Counted from the stretch's first letter, positions 1 through 7,908 are shown. The stretch: 10,188 bases of DNA from Bacteroidales bacterium (GCA_031264715.1 JAISDP010000290.1:1-10188), one strand, 5' to 3'. Notes: generated by a model from the sequence alone, not told the origin. Made by a program: numbers and translations.

Positions 1-32
1 CGTGTTTGATTTTTCATATTACACAGGAATAA

Positions 33-63
33 AACCTGACAGGTCTCGGGAACCTGTCAGGTT
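33..63 (-). terminator. Rho-independent terminator after susD (possibly bidirectional)
   Basis: A perfect 12-bp inverted repeat, AACCTGACAGGT (33-44) and ACCTGTCAGGTT (52-63), encloses a 7-nt loop. It starts 32 nt past the susD stop codon. Read on the minus strand the stem is followed by TTTTATT, a short U-tract. Read on the plus strand it is followed by a stronger T-run (71-79), so it could also stop a convergent + strand gene lying beyond the left edge. It probably closes the fecR-susC-susD unit. Confidence 0.75.
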
Positions 64-95
64 AAGATTGTTTTTTATTTGTCAGAACGGATGAA

Positions 96-1982
96 TTAAT
101 AGCCCGGATTTTGAGTTAAATTCTGATTAACCAGCATATCGTCCGCCGGAATGGGCCATAAATAGTTCTTCGCCTTGTCGAACTTGAACGGCCAGCGCAC
201 GGTCTGGATACCCTGACTGACCATATACGCCACGTCGGGCAGACCGTCTTCGTCGATCTGGGGAATTCCGCCGATGGGATAGTTGCCGTCGTCCCAATTC
301 TTCAGATGGGGTACGAGTCCGGCGGGAGGACTGATCAGGTCAACATCCCCGGAGGCATTACCCGACCATGAACGGGCAAGTTCATACTCGGCGGTATTGA
401 ATACTTTTTCCGCGATTTTCCAGCGCAGCAGGTCACGATAACGGATTCCCTCGAACGGAAACTCCATGCGACGTTCCATGCGGATAATCGTGCGAAGTTC
501 CTGCTGCGAACCCATCATAACGCGCGGATAAGTCAGTCCCGATTCGCTGTATGCACGTTCGCGCACTTTGTTGATCGTATTGTCCAGTATCTCCTGAGTG
601 CACTGTTCCAGTTCATTCTTGGCCTCAACGTACGACATCAGAATTTCCGCCCATCTCAAATAAGGGAACGTATTGTATGCCTTCGTACCCAAGCTGCGAT
701 AGTCGTTCCACTCTTCGGTGACGTACTTCTTCATAACGAATCCGTTATATGCCCCATGTTCATTAGAGGCTTTGGAATCGGTATTCGCCACCATGGCGTG
801 TGTGGAGGGATTCAGGATTTTTGCATTATAGGGGCCGGGAGCAAATTCATATCCGTACATAAAATACTTCGGATAATAGTTCACCAATGTACTGTCGGCA
901 TAGTTTACCTGGCCGGCTGCAATTTTCGCAGCATAGTCGGCCTCATTGGCCCGCCTCCTGACATAATCGGCATAATTGGGATCATATTTCAGGATGTAAG
1001 GCTGAACGGTATATTCCAGGCGCGGATCGCGGTTGGCCCAGAAATTCCTGGGATTGTAGAGCGGCGATTCGTCGATGGGCAAGCCGTCCGTGCAAAGATA
1101 GGCGCATACTAACTGTATCGACGGGCCTCGATTGCAGGCTCCACCCACAATGCGCGTGGTATAGTTATTAAGCGTGTTGAACATGTCGTTGCTCTCGACC
1201 CGCAGGTCTTTGTTCCCCTGAAAAAACCATATCAACTCGTTGGAGTACGGTTTCTTGAACAATTCTCCATAACTCGACTCCAAAGTGTACGTCCCTGCGC
1301 TGATCAATTTTTCCGCGGCTTCGACAGCGAGCTGGTAATCGCCATGGAAAAGGGCGAAACGTACCTTAAATGCCAGAGCGGCTCCCGACGTGGGCCTCAG
1401 CTGGGTGGTATGGGAAGGCGACAACAGTTCGGCAGCGGCGTCGAGACACTCATAGGCATAATCGAGAACTTCACGCTTGGGCGAACGGGTTGCCGAATAG
1501 GCCTCCGCCAGCGTCATACCGACCGTGTCGAGAACGACGTCGCCATAATATGTGGCAAGCGTGGCATACGAAAATCCCAGATGAAACAGCGCCTCGCCTT
1601 CATATTGCTTCAGATTGGCCGGAAGTATGTTCGCCCTGCTGTTTCTGGCGTTGTCCAGTATTTTCAGAGCGCGGGAAATAGCCTTATACTGAGTCAGCCA
1701 TCTATTTGACGCCTGAGAAGACTGTGACGTCATGTTGCCGTTTCTGGTCTCCTCCTCGTTGTTCCGGCTAAACATGTCGTCAGTTATCGGCATCGGATCG
1801 ACAGGGAAGAAATCCCTTCTCATAAGGTCGTTGAGCGACATTAAAAACTCCTCGTCACTATTATACCAGTTACCGCTCGATCCTTCCGAGAGAGGTTTCA
1901 GATCCAGATCGGCGCACGATAGCATTACGAAAACTACCGACACTACAGTGATGATTTTTATTATTATTTTATTCATGATCAT
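96..1982 (-). CDS. SusD/RagB family outer-membrane nutrient-binding lipoprotein
   Basis: This is the surface lipoprotein that caps a SusC-type channel and helps capture the substrate (glycan, peptide or other nutrient). The 628-residue product opens with a hydrophobic signal peptide ending in a lipobox (VMLSC, Cys23), giving an acylated N-terminus after signal peptidase II. An N-terminal SusD-like helical region spans about 24-230 and the RagB/SusD domain about 280-628. Family hallmarks are PYLRWAEILMSYVEAKNE (440-457), MERRMEFPFEGIRYRDLLRW (502-521) and the terminal NYLWPIP...QNPGY. The length is somewhat above the usual 500-600. The gene lies 12 nt after susC, so the two are almost certainly cotranscribed. 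ATG at 1982 gives MIMNK; an internal ATG at 1976 (MNKIII) is an equally good start. The substrate cannot be read from sequence, and no enzyme gene nearby hints at it. Confidence 0.95.
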   Translation of the reverse strand: MIMNKIIIKIITVVSVVFVMLSCADLDLKPLSEGSSGNWYNSDEEFLMSLNDLMRRDFFPVDPMPITDDMFSRNNEEETRNGNMTSQSSQASNRWLTQYKAISRALKILDNARNSRANILPANLKQYEGEALFHLGFSYATLATYYGDVVLDTVGMTLAEAYSATRSPKREVLDYAYECLDAAAELLSPSHTTQLRPTSGAALAFKVRFALFHGDYQLAVEAAEKLISAGTYTLESSYGELFKKPYSNELIWFFQGNKDLRVESNDMFNTLNNYTTRIVGGACNRGPSIQLVCAYLCTDGLPIDESPLYNPRNFWANRDPRLEYTVQPYILKYDPNYADYVRRRANEADYAAKIAAGQVNYADSTLVNYYPKYFMYGYEFAPGPYNAKILNPSTHAMVANTDSKASNEHGAYNGFVMKKYVTEEWNDYRSLGTKAYNTFPYLRWAEILMSYVEAKNELEQCTQEILDNTINKVRERAYSESGLTYPRVMMGSQQELRTIIRMERRMEFPFEGIRYRDLLRWKIAEKVFNTAEYELARSWSGNASGDVDLISPPAGLVPHLKNWDDGNYPIGGIPQIDEDGLPDVAYMVSQGIQTVRWPFKFDKAKNYLWPIPADDMLVNQNLTQNPGY

Positions 1983-1994
1983 TGATATAAACTG

Positions 1995-4900
1995 TTAGAA
2001 AGATACGTTAACACCAAATATGACGGAGGTTGTGATATAATCCGCGTCGACAGCCTGTTCGGGATCCCATCCTTTGATACTGCCGCTGCCGAGACGGATG
2101 GCGGGCAGATCGTTAGCGCTGACATAGAATCTAAGGCTGTTCACCTTGAAACGCTTCGTTATCTTCGACGGGATGGTGTATCCCAGCGTCGCGTTCTTGA
2201 CCCTCATGTAGGCGGCATTGTACAGCCAGAAATCGTATGATCCGTAGAGTTCGCTTTGACGAGACCACGATGCCATCGGGAATCTCATTTTAGCGTTTTC
2301 CTCATCGGTGTTGTACGGACTCCAGTGGTTACCCACAAGAACTTCGGGAACCTGTGCCCATCCCCACTCGAGCGGACGAACCATATTGGTGCTGACCATC
2401 TTCATCCACTTGCCGATACCCTGCAACGAGAGGTTGAAGTCGAACCCTTTGTAGCTTGCCCAGAATGAGGCGCCAAACTGCAATTCGGGGAGCGAATTCC
2501 CGCTGCGTACACGGTCCTTGTCGCCCGTGATCTTACCGTCGCCATCGATGTCCGCAGACCGGATACTGCCCGGACGTTCGCCGCCGATGACGGGGATCTT
2601 ATTTCCGTTTTCATACATCGCATCTTCGTTCAGTATCACCCCAAGGCTTTTGTAGAGATACCACTCCTGAAAGTACGATCCTTCCACGGTGATGTTGCTG
2701 TTGTCGATCTTCATGAGTTCGCCCAGGTAGCCCATCCTCGACCGGTAGTCGGAGAGGTTGAAACTTGCGCCGTAGTTGAAATCCCTGACACGGTCGTTCC
2801 ATGAGAGGTCCATGTCCCAGCCCTTGGTGTTCATGACGCCGGCGTTCTGGTTGGGCGCGTTGTATCCCACATATTTCGGAAAGTTCATCACGAGCAGCAT
2901 GTCGTTGGTCTTCTTGTAGTACCAGTCTCCGGTGAAGCGTAAACGGTTCTTGAAGAAAGCGGCGTCAAGCCCGATACCATAGGTAGTGGTGGTTTCCCAG
3001 GTGATGGTTTCGAATGCATAGGTCATCTGGTAGGCGATCTGGTTGGGATCGGCGATACCGGTGGTTTTGTTCGGAATGTAGGCGTTGCTAAATTCCATAG
3101 CAGCCATGTAGGGAAATTCCGAACCTATGCGCTCGTTGCCCAGTTGGCCGATCGACGCACGCAGCTTCAGGTAATCAAAAACGCCGTTGTTCTTCGTCCA
3201 CGGTTCTTCCGAAATCACCCAGCCAACCGATGCCGACGGGAAAGTACCCCAGCGGTATCCCTTCGCGAAACGCGACGAACCGTCGGAACGTATGTTAAAT
3301 TGGAGCAGGTAGCGGTTCGCCCACGAATACATTAAGCGGCCGAAAACCGAACGGTAAGCGTTGTGCCCGGCGCTGCCGCTGTTGTATTGCTGATCGGCGG
3401 GGCCGAGATTCAAATATGGATACGACGAGAGCGTGTAGTTGTCGCGCCACGCGCCCACATTTTCATACTTGTTGGAATAATCCTCATAACCAACCATCGC
3501 ACTTATCGAATGTCTGTTGATCATCTTCTGCCAGTTGGCATACATCTGAAGCGTGAAAGTGTTGGTCCTATCACGGTTTTCGGTCAGGTTCGTCGTGGAT
3601 GTGTTGGGATAGATATCGCCGTTCATCCTGTAGAGGTTGTACTTCGTAGTGAATTTCTTGTTCTCGTAGTAGAACATGGTAGGTGCAGCAACGGCGGAGA
3701 GCGTCAGTCCCTTGAACGGGGTGAGGTCGATTCCGACTTTTCCGGTGAATCCGAACCGGCGCTGCTTTTGCCAGCCCGAAAGATAGGTCTTTGCCCAGGG
3801 GTTCTCACCGTCGCGGCCTTCGGCTACCAGTCCGTTCGACCAGAAAGCTGCAGTAAGCGGCTGGGAGTATTGCGCCCAGCGGACGGGGTTGTCGGCAGGT
3901 ATGTCGCGATCGTTGAAACGCACGTTCATATCGGCTTTCACGTTGATCCAGTCATTGATCCTGTATTCGTTGTTGATCCTGGCGTTGATACGTTCGAACT
4001 TCCTGCCCGGAGTGAGCGAACTGCCCGAATAGTAGTCGAGGCTCAGGCTGGACAGCAACTTCTCCGTACCTCCGGAGAGCGTGAAAGAGTGATGCTCATG
4101 GCTGCTCCTGTCCTTTATGATAAGGCTCTGCCAGTCGGTCATCGGGTAGAGGTCGGGGTTTGCCGCGTGGTCGGAGACATATGAATCGATCTGATCCTGC
4201 GAATATATTCCGTAGAGGCTGCTGCCGCCGTCGTTATAAGTCAACTCGTTCTTGAAGGTCATCCAGTCCGTAGCGCTGGCGTACCTCGGCATTGCGGTGG
4301 CAGTGTTGATACCGTATTCGAAATTGTAGGTCATTCTGAACTCATTGTTCCTGGCCCTTCTCGTGGTGACGAGAATTACGCCGGCCGCGGCACGCGATCC
4401 GTAGATGGCAGACGAAGCGGCGTCTTTCAAGACCTGTATGTCCTGTACTTCCGAGGGAGTCACATCATCAAGAGAGCCCGGAACCCCATCGATAATGACC
4501 AGCGGGTCGCTGGTACCCATGGTTGTCACACCGCGGATACGGATAGTTCCTGATGAGGACGGGTCGCCCGAAGAACGCATTACCTGTACACCAGCCATCT
4601 GTCCCTGCAACTGTGCGGAAAGGTTCGGATTGGCCTGTTCTTTCAGGCGGTCGCCGCTCAGTGACGAGGTTGAACCGGTCAAATCGGCCTTGCGGGCGGT
4701 ACCGTACCCGATGACTACCACTTCTTCTATTTCGCGGGTATCTTCGCTGAGGGCGACATTGATGCTGCGCCGCCCTTCCATCGCGATTTCCTGCGTGGCA
4801 TATCCCACAAACGAAAACACCAGCGTGGCATTGTCTTCCGGTACCGTGATGGAATAATTTCCGCCGGCGTCGGTTACCACACCGTTTAGTGTGCCTTTTA

Positions 4901-5339
4901 TCAGGACGTTCACACCAGGCATGGGCGTACCGCCTTCATCCTCAACGGTTCCGGAAACGGTTAAACCCTGTGCCGGAACTTTGGGCGTGATCACAATAAA
5001 TTTGTTGTCCTGCTCGCGATAGGTAAGTTCGGTATCTTTAAAAATACTGTTCAACAGTGCGCCTACTTCAATATTTCTCTGACTCACCTTCACAGAGCGG
5101 TTCAAATCCAAAAATGCGTCATTGTAAAAAAACGTATATTCCGTTTGATTTTCAATGACCTTCAATACATCCCTGATGGAAGATGCCTGGTTAGTGCTTT
5201 CGAAATGAACCATTTGCGAAAATACACTGGCCGAAACATTCCATGCAAAAATGATACTTAACAGGATGCCGAGTTTCATAACTTTTAATGTTTTATGATT
5301 CCTTTTTAATGATTGTTTACAATAAGAATAATATTTCAT
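1995..5339 (-). CDS. SusC/RagA family TonB-dependent outer-membrane transporter with N-terminal STN signalling domain
   Basis: This is a TonB-dependent channel that takes up nutrients delivered by its SusD partner. Domains of the 1114-residue product: a basic N-terminal region and signal peptide ending near ASVFSQ (residue 42); an STN (secretin/TonB short) domain at about 50-118; a carboxypeptidase-regulatory-like beta-sandwich at about 127-198; a TonB-box-like segment EEVVVIGYGT (205-214); a plug domain at about 215-328 with GTIRIRG, DPLVIIDGVPG and IQVLKDAASSAIYGSRAAAG; and a beta-barrel to the C-terminal Phe. The STN domain is the part that, in FecA-like transducers, contacts the periplasmic domain of a FecR anti-sigma factor, which fits fecR lying just upstream. 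A second in-frame ATG at 5279 (MKLGILL) would give a shorter signal peptide. The long basic start is common in this family, so the upstream ATG is kept. Confidence 0.96.
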   Translation of the reverse strand: MKYYSYCKQSLKRNHKTLKVMKLGILLSIIFAWNVSASVFSQMVHFESTNQASSIRDVLKVIENQTEYTFFYNDAFLDLNRSVKVSQRNIEVGALLNSIFKDTELTYREQDNKFIVITPKVPAQGLTVSGTVEDEGGTPMPGVNVLIKGTLNGVVTDAGGNYSITVPEDNATLVFSFVGYATQEIAMEGRRSINVALSEDTREIEEVVVIGYGTARKADLTGSTSSLSGDRLKEQANPNLSAQLQGQMAGVQVMRSSGDPSSSGTIRIRGVTTMGTSDPLVIIDGVPGSLDDVTPSEVQDIQVLKDAASSAIYGSRAAAGVILVTTRRARNNEFRMTYNFEYGINTATAMPRYASATDWMTFKNELTYNDGGSSLYGIYSQDQIDSYVSDHAANPDLYPMTDWQSLIIKDRSSHEHHSFTLSGGTEKLLSSLSLDYYSGSSLTPGRKFERINARINNEYRINDWINVKADMNVRFNDRDIPADNPVRWAQYSQPLTAAFWSNGLVAEGRDGENPWAKTYLSGWQKQRRFGFTGKVGIDLTPFKGLTLSAVAAPTMFYYENKKFTTKYNLYRMNGDIYPNTSTTNLTENRDRTNTFTLQMYANWQKMINRHSISAMVGYEDYSNKYENVGAWRDNYTLSSYPYLNLGPADQQYNSGSAGHNAYRSVFGRLMYSWANRYLLQFNIRSDGSSRFAKGYRWGTFPSASVGWVISEEPWTKNNGVFDYLKLRASIGQLGNERIGSEFPYMAAMEFSNAYIPNKTTGIADPNQIAYQMTYAFETITWETTTTYGIGLDAAFFKNRLRFTGDWYYKKTNDMLLVMNFPKYVGYNAPNQNAGVMNTKGWDMDLSWNDRVRDFNYGASFNLSDYRSRMGYLGELMKIDNSNITVEGSYFQEWYLYKSLGVILNEDAMYENGNKIPVIGGERPGSIRSADIDGDGKITGDKDRVRSGNSLPELQFGASFWASYKGFDFNLSLQGIGKWMKMVSTNMVRPLEWGWAQVPEVLVGNHWSPYNTDEENAKMRFPMASWSRQSELYGSYDFWLYNAAYMRVKNATLGYTIPSKITKRFKVNSLRFYVSANDLPAIRLGSGSIKGWDPEQAVDADYITTSVIFGVNVSF

Positions 5340-5340
5340 A

Positions 5341-5452
5341 TATATTTACCATAATAAAATGTTGGATACTTTCAGTTTTATCAGGACCAGAAAGTATATT
5401 AACGTGTTTATTTCTCTCAGTCTGGAAGCCGTATGGTTTCCGGGCTTTTTTT
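5341..5452 (+). ncRNA. Candidate cis-antisense small RNA over the susC leader
   Basis: In the fecR-susC gap the + strand has a terminator-like element: GGAAGCC (5424-5430), loop GTAT, GGTTTCC (5435-5441), then GGGC and seven T (5446-5452). The stem contains one G-T pair, which is a G-U wobble in a + strand RNA but an A-C mismatch in the minus-strand mRNA. The T-run also follows only on the + strand. A possible -7 box, TATATTTA (5341-5348, one mismatch to TAnnTTTG), would give an RNA of roughly 100 nt antisense to the susC 5' leader. Position and orientation match the antisense RNAs known between anti-sigma genes and susC homologues in Bacteroides (for example DonS of the B. fragilis don locus). 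The promoter is weak, so the 5' end is a guess. Confidence 0.45.
5424..5452 (+). terminator. Plus-strand intrinsic terminator in the fecR-susC gap
   Basis: A 7-bp stem with one G-U pair, a GTAT loop and a run of seven T follows within five bases. No + strand protein gene lies upstream, so it would serve an antisense transcript. In the minus-strand mRNA the T-run becomes an A-run before the stem, so it should not block fecR-susC read-through. Confidence 0.5.
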
Positions 5453-5463
5453 GTGTCTGCTCT

Positions 5464-6645
5464 TTACTGTCCCATAGGCTTATTCATTTTATTCGGTTGT
5501 TGAATCAATTTATCATATTTCTTTTTCAATTGTTTATCCTCTTTGATGGTCACAGTCTTTTCCTTGACGGAATATTCAATGGGCGCGTTGAGCCGGATAA
5601 TATCCAGTACCTGTTCCAACGGGTAATTCCGTAATGTGCCCGAAAAAGCATATCGCTTGGATGCATCGTCCCTGATGTCTACGGTTACATCATATTTCCG
5701 CTCAATTTTTTTGGATAATGACTCCAGGTTTTCAGCATTGATGATCCATTTATCGTCTTTCCACGAAGTGTATACCTCCGGCTTTACATCGTCTATCAGT
5801 ACCGGTTTGGCTTCCAGCCTGGCCTGCTTTTGTGTGGCCGCAGGTTCCGACGATTTGATTTCCGTCACTGCATAATCGTGTTCGCGACCCGTATTGATTA
5901 ATGACTTTGGGATCGCTACTGCCTGGTTTGGCTTCAGGATAACAATATTTCTGTCATCATGGGTTTCAATGTTAACAATTCCTTTTACAAGGGTTGTTTC
6001 TACCAGGTCTTCATCCTCATACGCCTTTACATTGAAGCTTGTGCCATACGCCTTGATATTCAGTCCCGACGCTCTTACTGTGAATGGAATATCGGGATTA
6101 GTGTGTATATCGAAATAAGCTTCGCCTGTGAGCAATACTTTCCGGTTGTTTTCATAATCACTGTAGTAAGCAAGATAACTGCATGCATTTAATTTGACAG
6201 TCGATCCGTCGGGCAAGGCAACCGTTGTCCGTTCTCCTTTTTGGGTTTTAATCTCAAAGATTGAAACCGCCTCCGCCGGAAAATCATTTTTTTGGGGAAA
6301 TATCAGAAAGAACACGGTTGTGCCCAATATGCCGGCCAGCAATACAGCTGCATATTTCCTGAGATCATATACCCAACCCGGTATTTTCTTCACTTTAGGT
6401 AAGACCGTAATGTTTTGGGATTCTTTAATTTGATTTTGGAACCGTTTCCAACCTTCATCGGTTGCTGCTTCACTGAAAAACTGTTCCCGTGCCATTCCAT
6501 CATAAATATCCTTCAGGATGAACAACAGTTTTTCGTTTTCATGGCTTTCATTGAGCCATGAAAGAATCAGTTGACATTCTTTGTCATTAACATTCCCGGC
6601 AAAATACTGGATAATTAACTTTTCGTTTATGAGATATGAGTTCAT
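5464..6645 (-). CDS. FecR-family anti-sigma factor (FecR + DUF4974 domains)
   Basis: This is an inner-membrane regulator that holds an ECF sigma factor and is controlled from the periplasm by an outer-membrane transducer. Numbering from ATG 6645, the product has 393 residues: a cytoplasmic N-terminal region (YFAGNVNDKECQLILSWL near 15-32); one membrane helix at about 97-116 (YAAVLLAGILG TTVFFLIF); a FecR domain at about 134-228 with LPDGSTVKLNACSYLAY, VLLTGEAYFDI, GTSFNVKAY and TLVKGIVNI; and a C-terminal DUF4974 domain at about 299-370, an STN-like fold that presumably meets the SusC STN domain. The frame stays open upstream to ATG 6672 and GTG 6681. ATG 6645 (MNSYLINEK) was chosen because family members usually begin a few residues before this helix. 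The gene is first of the fecR-susC-susD set. It lacks the usual adjacent sigma gene and is visibly A/T-richer than susC. Confidence 0.92.
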   Translation of the reverse strand: MNSYLINEKLIIQYFAGNVNDKECQLILSWLNESHENEKLLFILKDIYDGMAREQFFSEAATDEGWKRFQNQIKESQNITVLPKVKKIPGWVYDLRKYAAVLLAGILGTTVFFLIFPQKNDFPAEAVSIFEIKTQKGERTTVALPDGSTVKLNACSYLAYYSDYENNRKVLLTGEAYFDIHTNPDIPFTVRASGLNIKAYGTSFNVKAYEDEDLVETTLVKGIVNIETHDDRNIVILKPNQAVAIPKSLINTGREHDYAVTEIKSSEPAATQKQARLEAKPVLIDDVKPEVYTSWKDDKWIINAENLESLSKKIERKYDVTVDIRDDASKRYAFSGTLRNYPLEQVLDIIRLNAPIEYSVKEKTVTIKEDKQLKKKYDKLIQQPNKMNKPMGQ

Positions 6646-6904
6646 AATATTATGATGCACTGAAATAAGCATACTACTCACAAAAAAAATGTGATTTTTT
6701 TACATTTCTATATAAGTACGCAGTCGAACTTTGTAATTGTTACGAAATAAATTGACTATTGATGCAGTTTTTACTATAATTAAGCATATTGTTTTTGCAC
6801 AATTCCTTTTCCTAAATCCTGTATTGCTGTATTCCAAAAAAAATCACAGTCTCGGAAAAAAAAGTAACAGAATAGCTGCATGATACAGTTTGGCGTATTT
6901 TTTG

Positions 6905-6912
6905 TAGATTTG
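6905..6912 (+). promoter_or_regulatory. -7 promoter box for the glycosyltransferase gene
   Basis: TAGATTTG matches the Bacteroidota housekeeping -7 consensus TAnnTTTG exactly. It lies 69 nt before the glycosyltransferase ATG and would give a leader of about 60 nt. No clear -33 TTG sits at the usual distance; the nearest (6890-6892) is too close. Confidence 0.5.
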
Positions 6913-6916
6913 GCAT

Positions 6917-6930
6917 TTAATTCGAATTAA
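6917..6930. promoter_or_regulatory. 14-bp perfect palindrome at the presumed transcription start
   Basis: TTAATTCGAATTAA reads identically on both strands and lies 4 nt after the -7 box, so it would cover the transcription start of the glycosyltransferase mRNA. The position suits an operator, but the all-A/T arms around a central CG could also arise by chance in this A/T-rich stretch. Confidence 0.3.
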
Positions 6931-6981
6931 TTCACTTATTGATTATCAAATTGATCGCCTTCTTGGCGGAAACGGAAAACA

Positions 6982-7713
6982 ATGAAGAACGTTATCATCA
7001 TTCCCACTTATAACGAGCAAGAGAACATCGAGCGGATGATCCGCAGGGTGTTTACATTGCCGCGTGATTTTCATATACTGATCGTTGACGACAATTCGCC
7101 CGATGGAACAGCTTCTATTGTAAAACGCCTGCAGGATGTATATCCCGACAGGCTGTTCATGCTGGAACGTAGCGGCAAACAGGGACTTGGCACTGCCTAT
7201 ATCGCAGGGTTCGAGTGGGCGCTGGAGCAGGGTTATGACTATATTTTTGAGATGGACGCCGACTTTTCGCACAATCCCGACGATCTGATCCGCCTGCACG
7301 ATGCATGTGTGAACGACAGGGCCGACCTGGCCATCGGATCGCGCTACATCACCGGCGTAAACGTGATTAACTGGCCGATGTCGCGTGTATTAATGTCCTA
7401 TTGCGCATCCAAATACGTACGCTGGGTCACCCGCATGAAGGTACGCGATACTACCGCCGGATTCAAATGCTATAGACGCAAAGTTTTGGAAACGATACCC
7501 TTCGAGAGGATACATTTCAAAGGCTATGCCTTTCAGATCGAAATGAAGTTCACCGCCTGGAAATTCGGCTTTAACCTCGTGGAAGTGCCTATCATCTTTT
7601 GCGACCGGAGCGCCGGTACGTCAAAAATGAGCGGCGGTATCTTCAATGAGGCTTTTTGGGGCGTGGTGGTGATGAAATGGAAAAGTTTTTTCAGGAAATA
7701 CCGTGCAGAGTAG
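6982..7713 (+). CDS. GT2-family polyprenol monophosphomannose (dolichol-phosphate mannose type) synthase
   Basis: The enzyme transfers a sugar, in characterised relatives mannose from GDP-mannose, to a polyprenyl phosphate at the inner face of the cytoplasmic membrane. This makes a lipid-linked donor for glycan or protein glycosylation. The 243-residue product is the single-domain soluble form without C-terminal membrane helices. GT-A fold motifs are in order: PTYNE (8-12), VDDNSPDGT (35-43), KQGLGTAY (66-73), the metal-binding DAD (92-94) in MDADFSHNP, GSRY (119-122), RDTTAGFKCYRR (155-166), FQIEM (184-188) and DRSAGTSKM (208-216). All catalytic elements are intact. The ATG follows an A-rich stretch and no Shine-Dalgarno. 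It is a single-gene unit with its own -7 box and a strong terminator. The mannose donor specificity is inferred from the family. Confidence 0.93.
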   Translation: MKNVIIIPTYNEQENIERMIRRVFTLPRDFHILIVDDNSPDGTASIVKRLQDVYPDRLFMLERSGKQGLGTAYIAGFEWALEQGYDYIFEMDADFSHNPDDLIRLHDACVNDRADLAIGSRYITGVNVINWPMSRVLMSYCASKYVRWVTRMKVRDTTAGFKCYRRKVLETIPFERIHFKGYAFQIEMKFTAWKFGFNLVEVPIIFCDRSAGTSKMSGGIFNEAFWGVVVMKWKSFFRKYRAE

Positions 7714-7765
7714 ATCATGCTTTTTCGAAAACAGCGTAATAATAACCCAATGCCGTCCATTTTTT

Positions 7766-7809
7766 AAACCCTTCATCGCTTTCCAATGAAGGGTTTGTTT
7801 TTCTTTTTC
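7766..7809 (+). terminator. Rho-independent terminator of the glycosyltransferase gene
   Basis: A perfect 11-bp inverted repeat, AAACCCTTCAT (7766-7776) and ATGAAGGGTTT (7786-7796), has a 9-nt loop and is followed by a T-rich tract to 7809. It lies 52 nt after the glycosyltransferase stop codon. Confidence 0.9.
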
Positions 7810-7908
7810 ACAGAAAATGGCTTACTTTGAATAAATAATAAACGCAAGGATATGACTGAGTTGATTCTTAAAAATAATATTTTTAATCTTTTATTTTAAA
7901 AAAAATCA

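Larger units (their letters stand above)
6646..6981. other. A/T-rich divergent intergenic region between fecR and the glycosyltransferase
   Basis: About 335 bases lie between the two divergent start codons. I find no open frame resembling a sigma factor or a remnant of one. It holds an A7/T7 hairpin at the 5' end of fecR (6678-6701), a -7 box for the glycosyltransferase (6905-6912), a 14-bp palindrome (6917-6930) and a small hairpin (CGCC TTCTT GGCG, 6956-6968) 13 nt before the glycosyltransferase start. No TAnnTTTG box is seen on the minus strand for fecR, which may mean an alternative sigma factor drives it. Confidence 0.7.

Noticed and set aside
756..1709. Open frames of 103-121 codons on the + strand
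   Set aside because: They are antisense shadows of susD, which is intact and carries family motifs throughout.
3363..4184. 273-codon open frame on the + strand
   Set aside because: It lies entirely opposite susC, whose reading frame shows full TonB-dependent transporter domains. The translation has no recognisable domain and reflects the high G/C content of the antisense frame.
6678..6694. TCACA-N7-TGTGA as a CRP-type operator
   Set aside because: The half-sites are in the reverse order of the CRP consensus TGTGA-N6-TCACA, and Bacteroidota lack a demonstrated CRP site of this kind.
6946..7299. 117-codon minus-strand frame over the glycosyltransferase start
   Set aside because: The + strand glycosyltransferase has all GT2 motifs here; the opposite frame has none.
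7852..7899. Fifteen-codon ORF (MTELILKNNIFNLLF) preceded by AAGGAT
   Set aside because: It is too short and A/T-rich to distinguish from chance, has no proper -7 box, and overlaps the A/T inverted repeat upstream of the small-RNA promoter.
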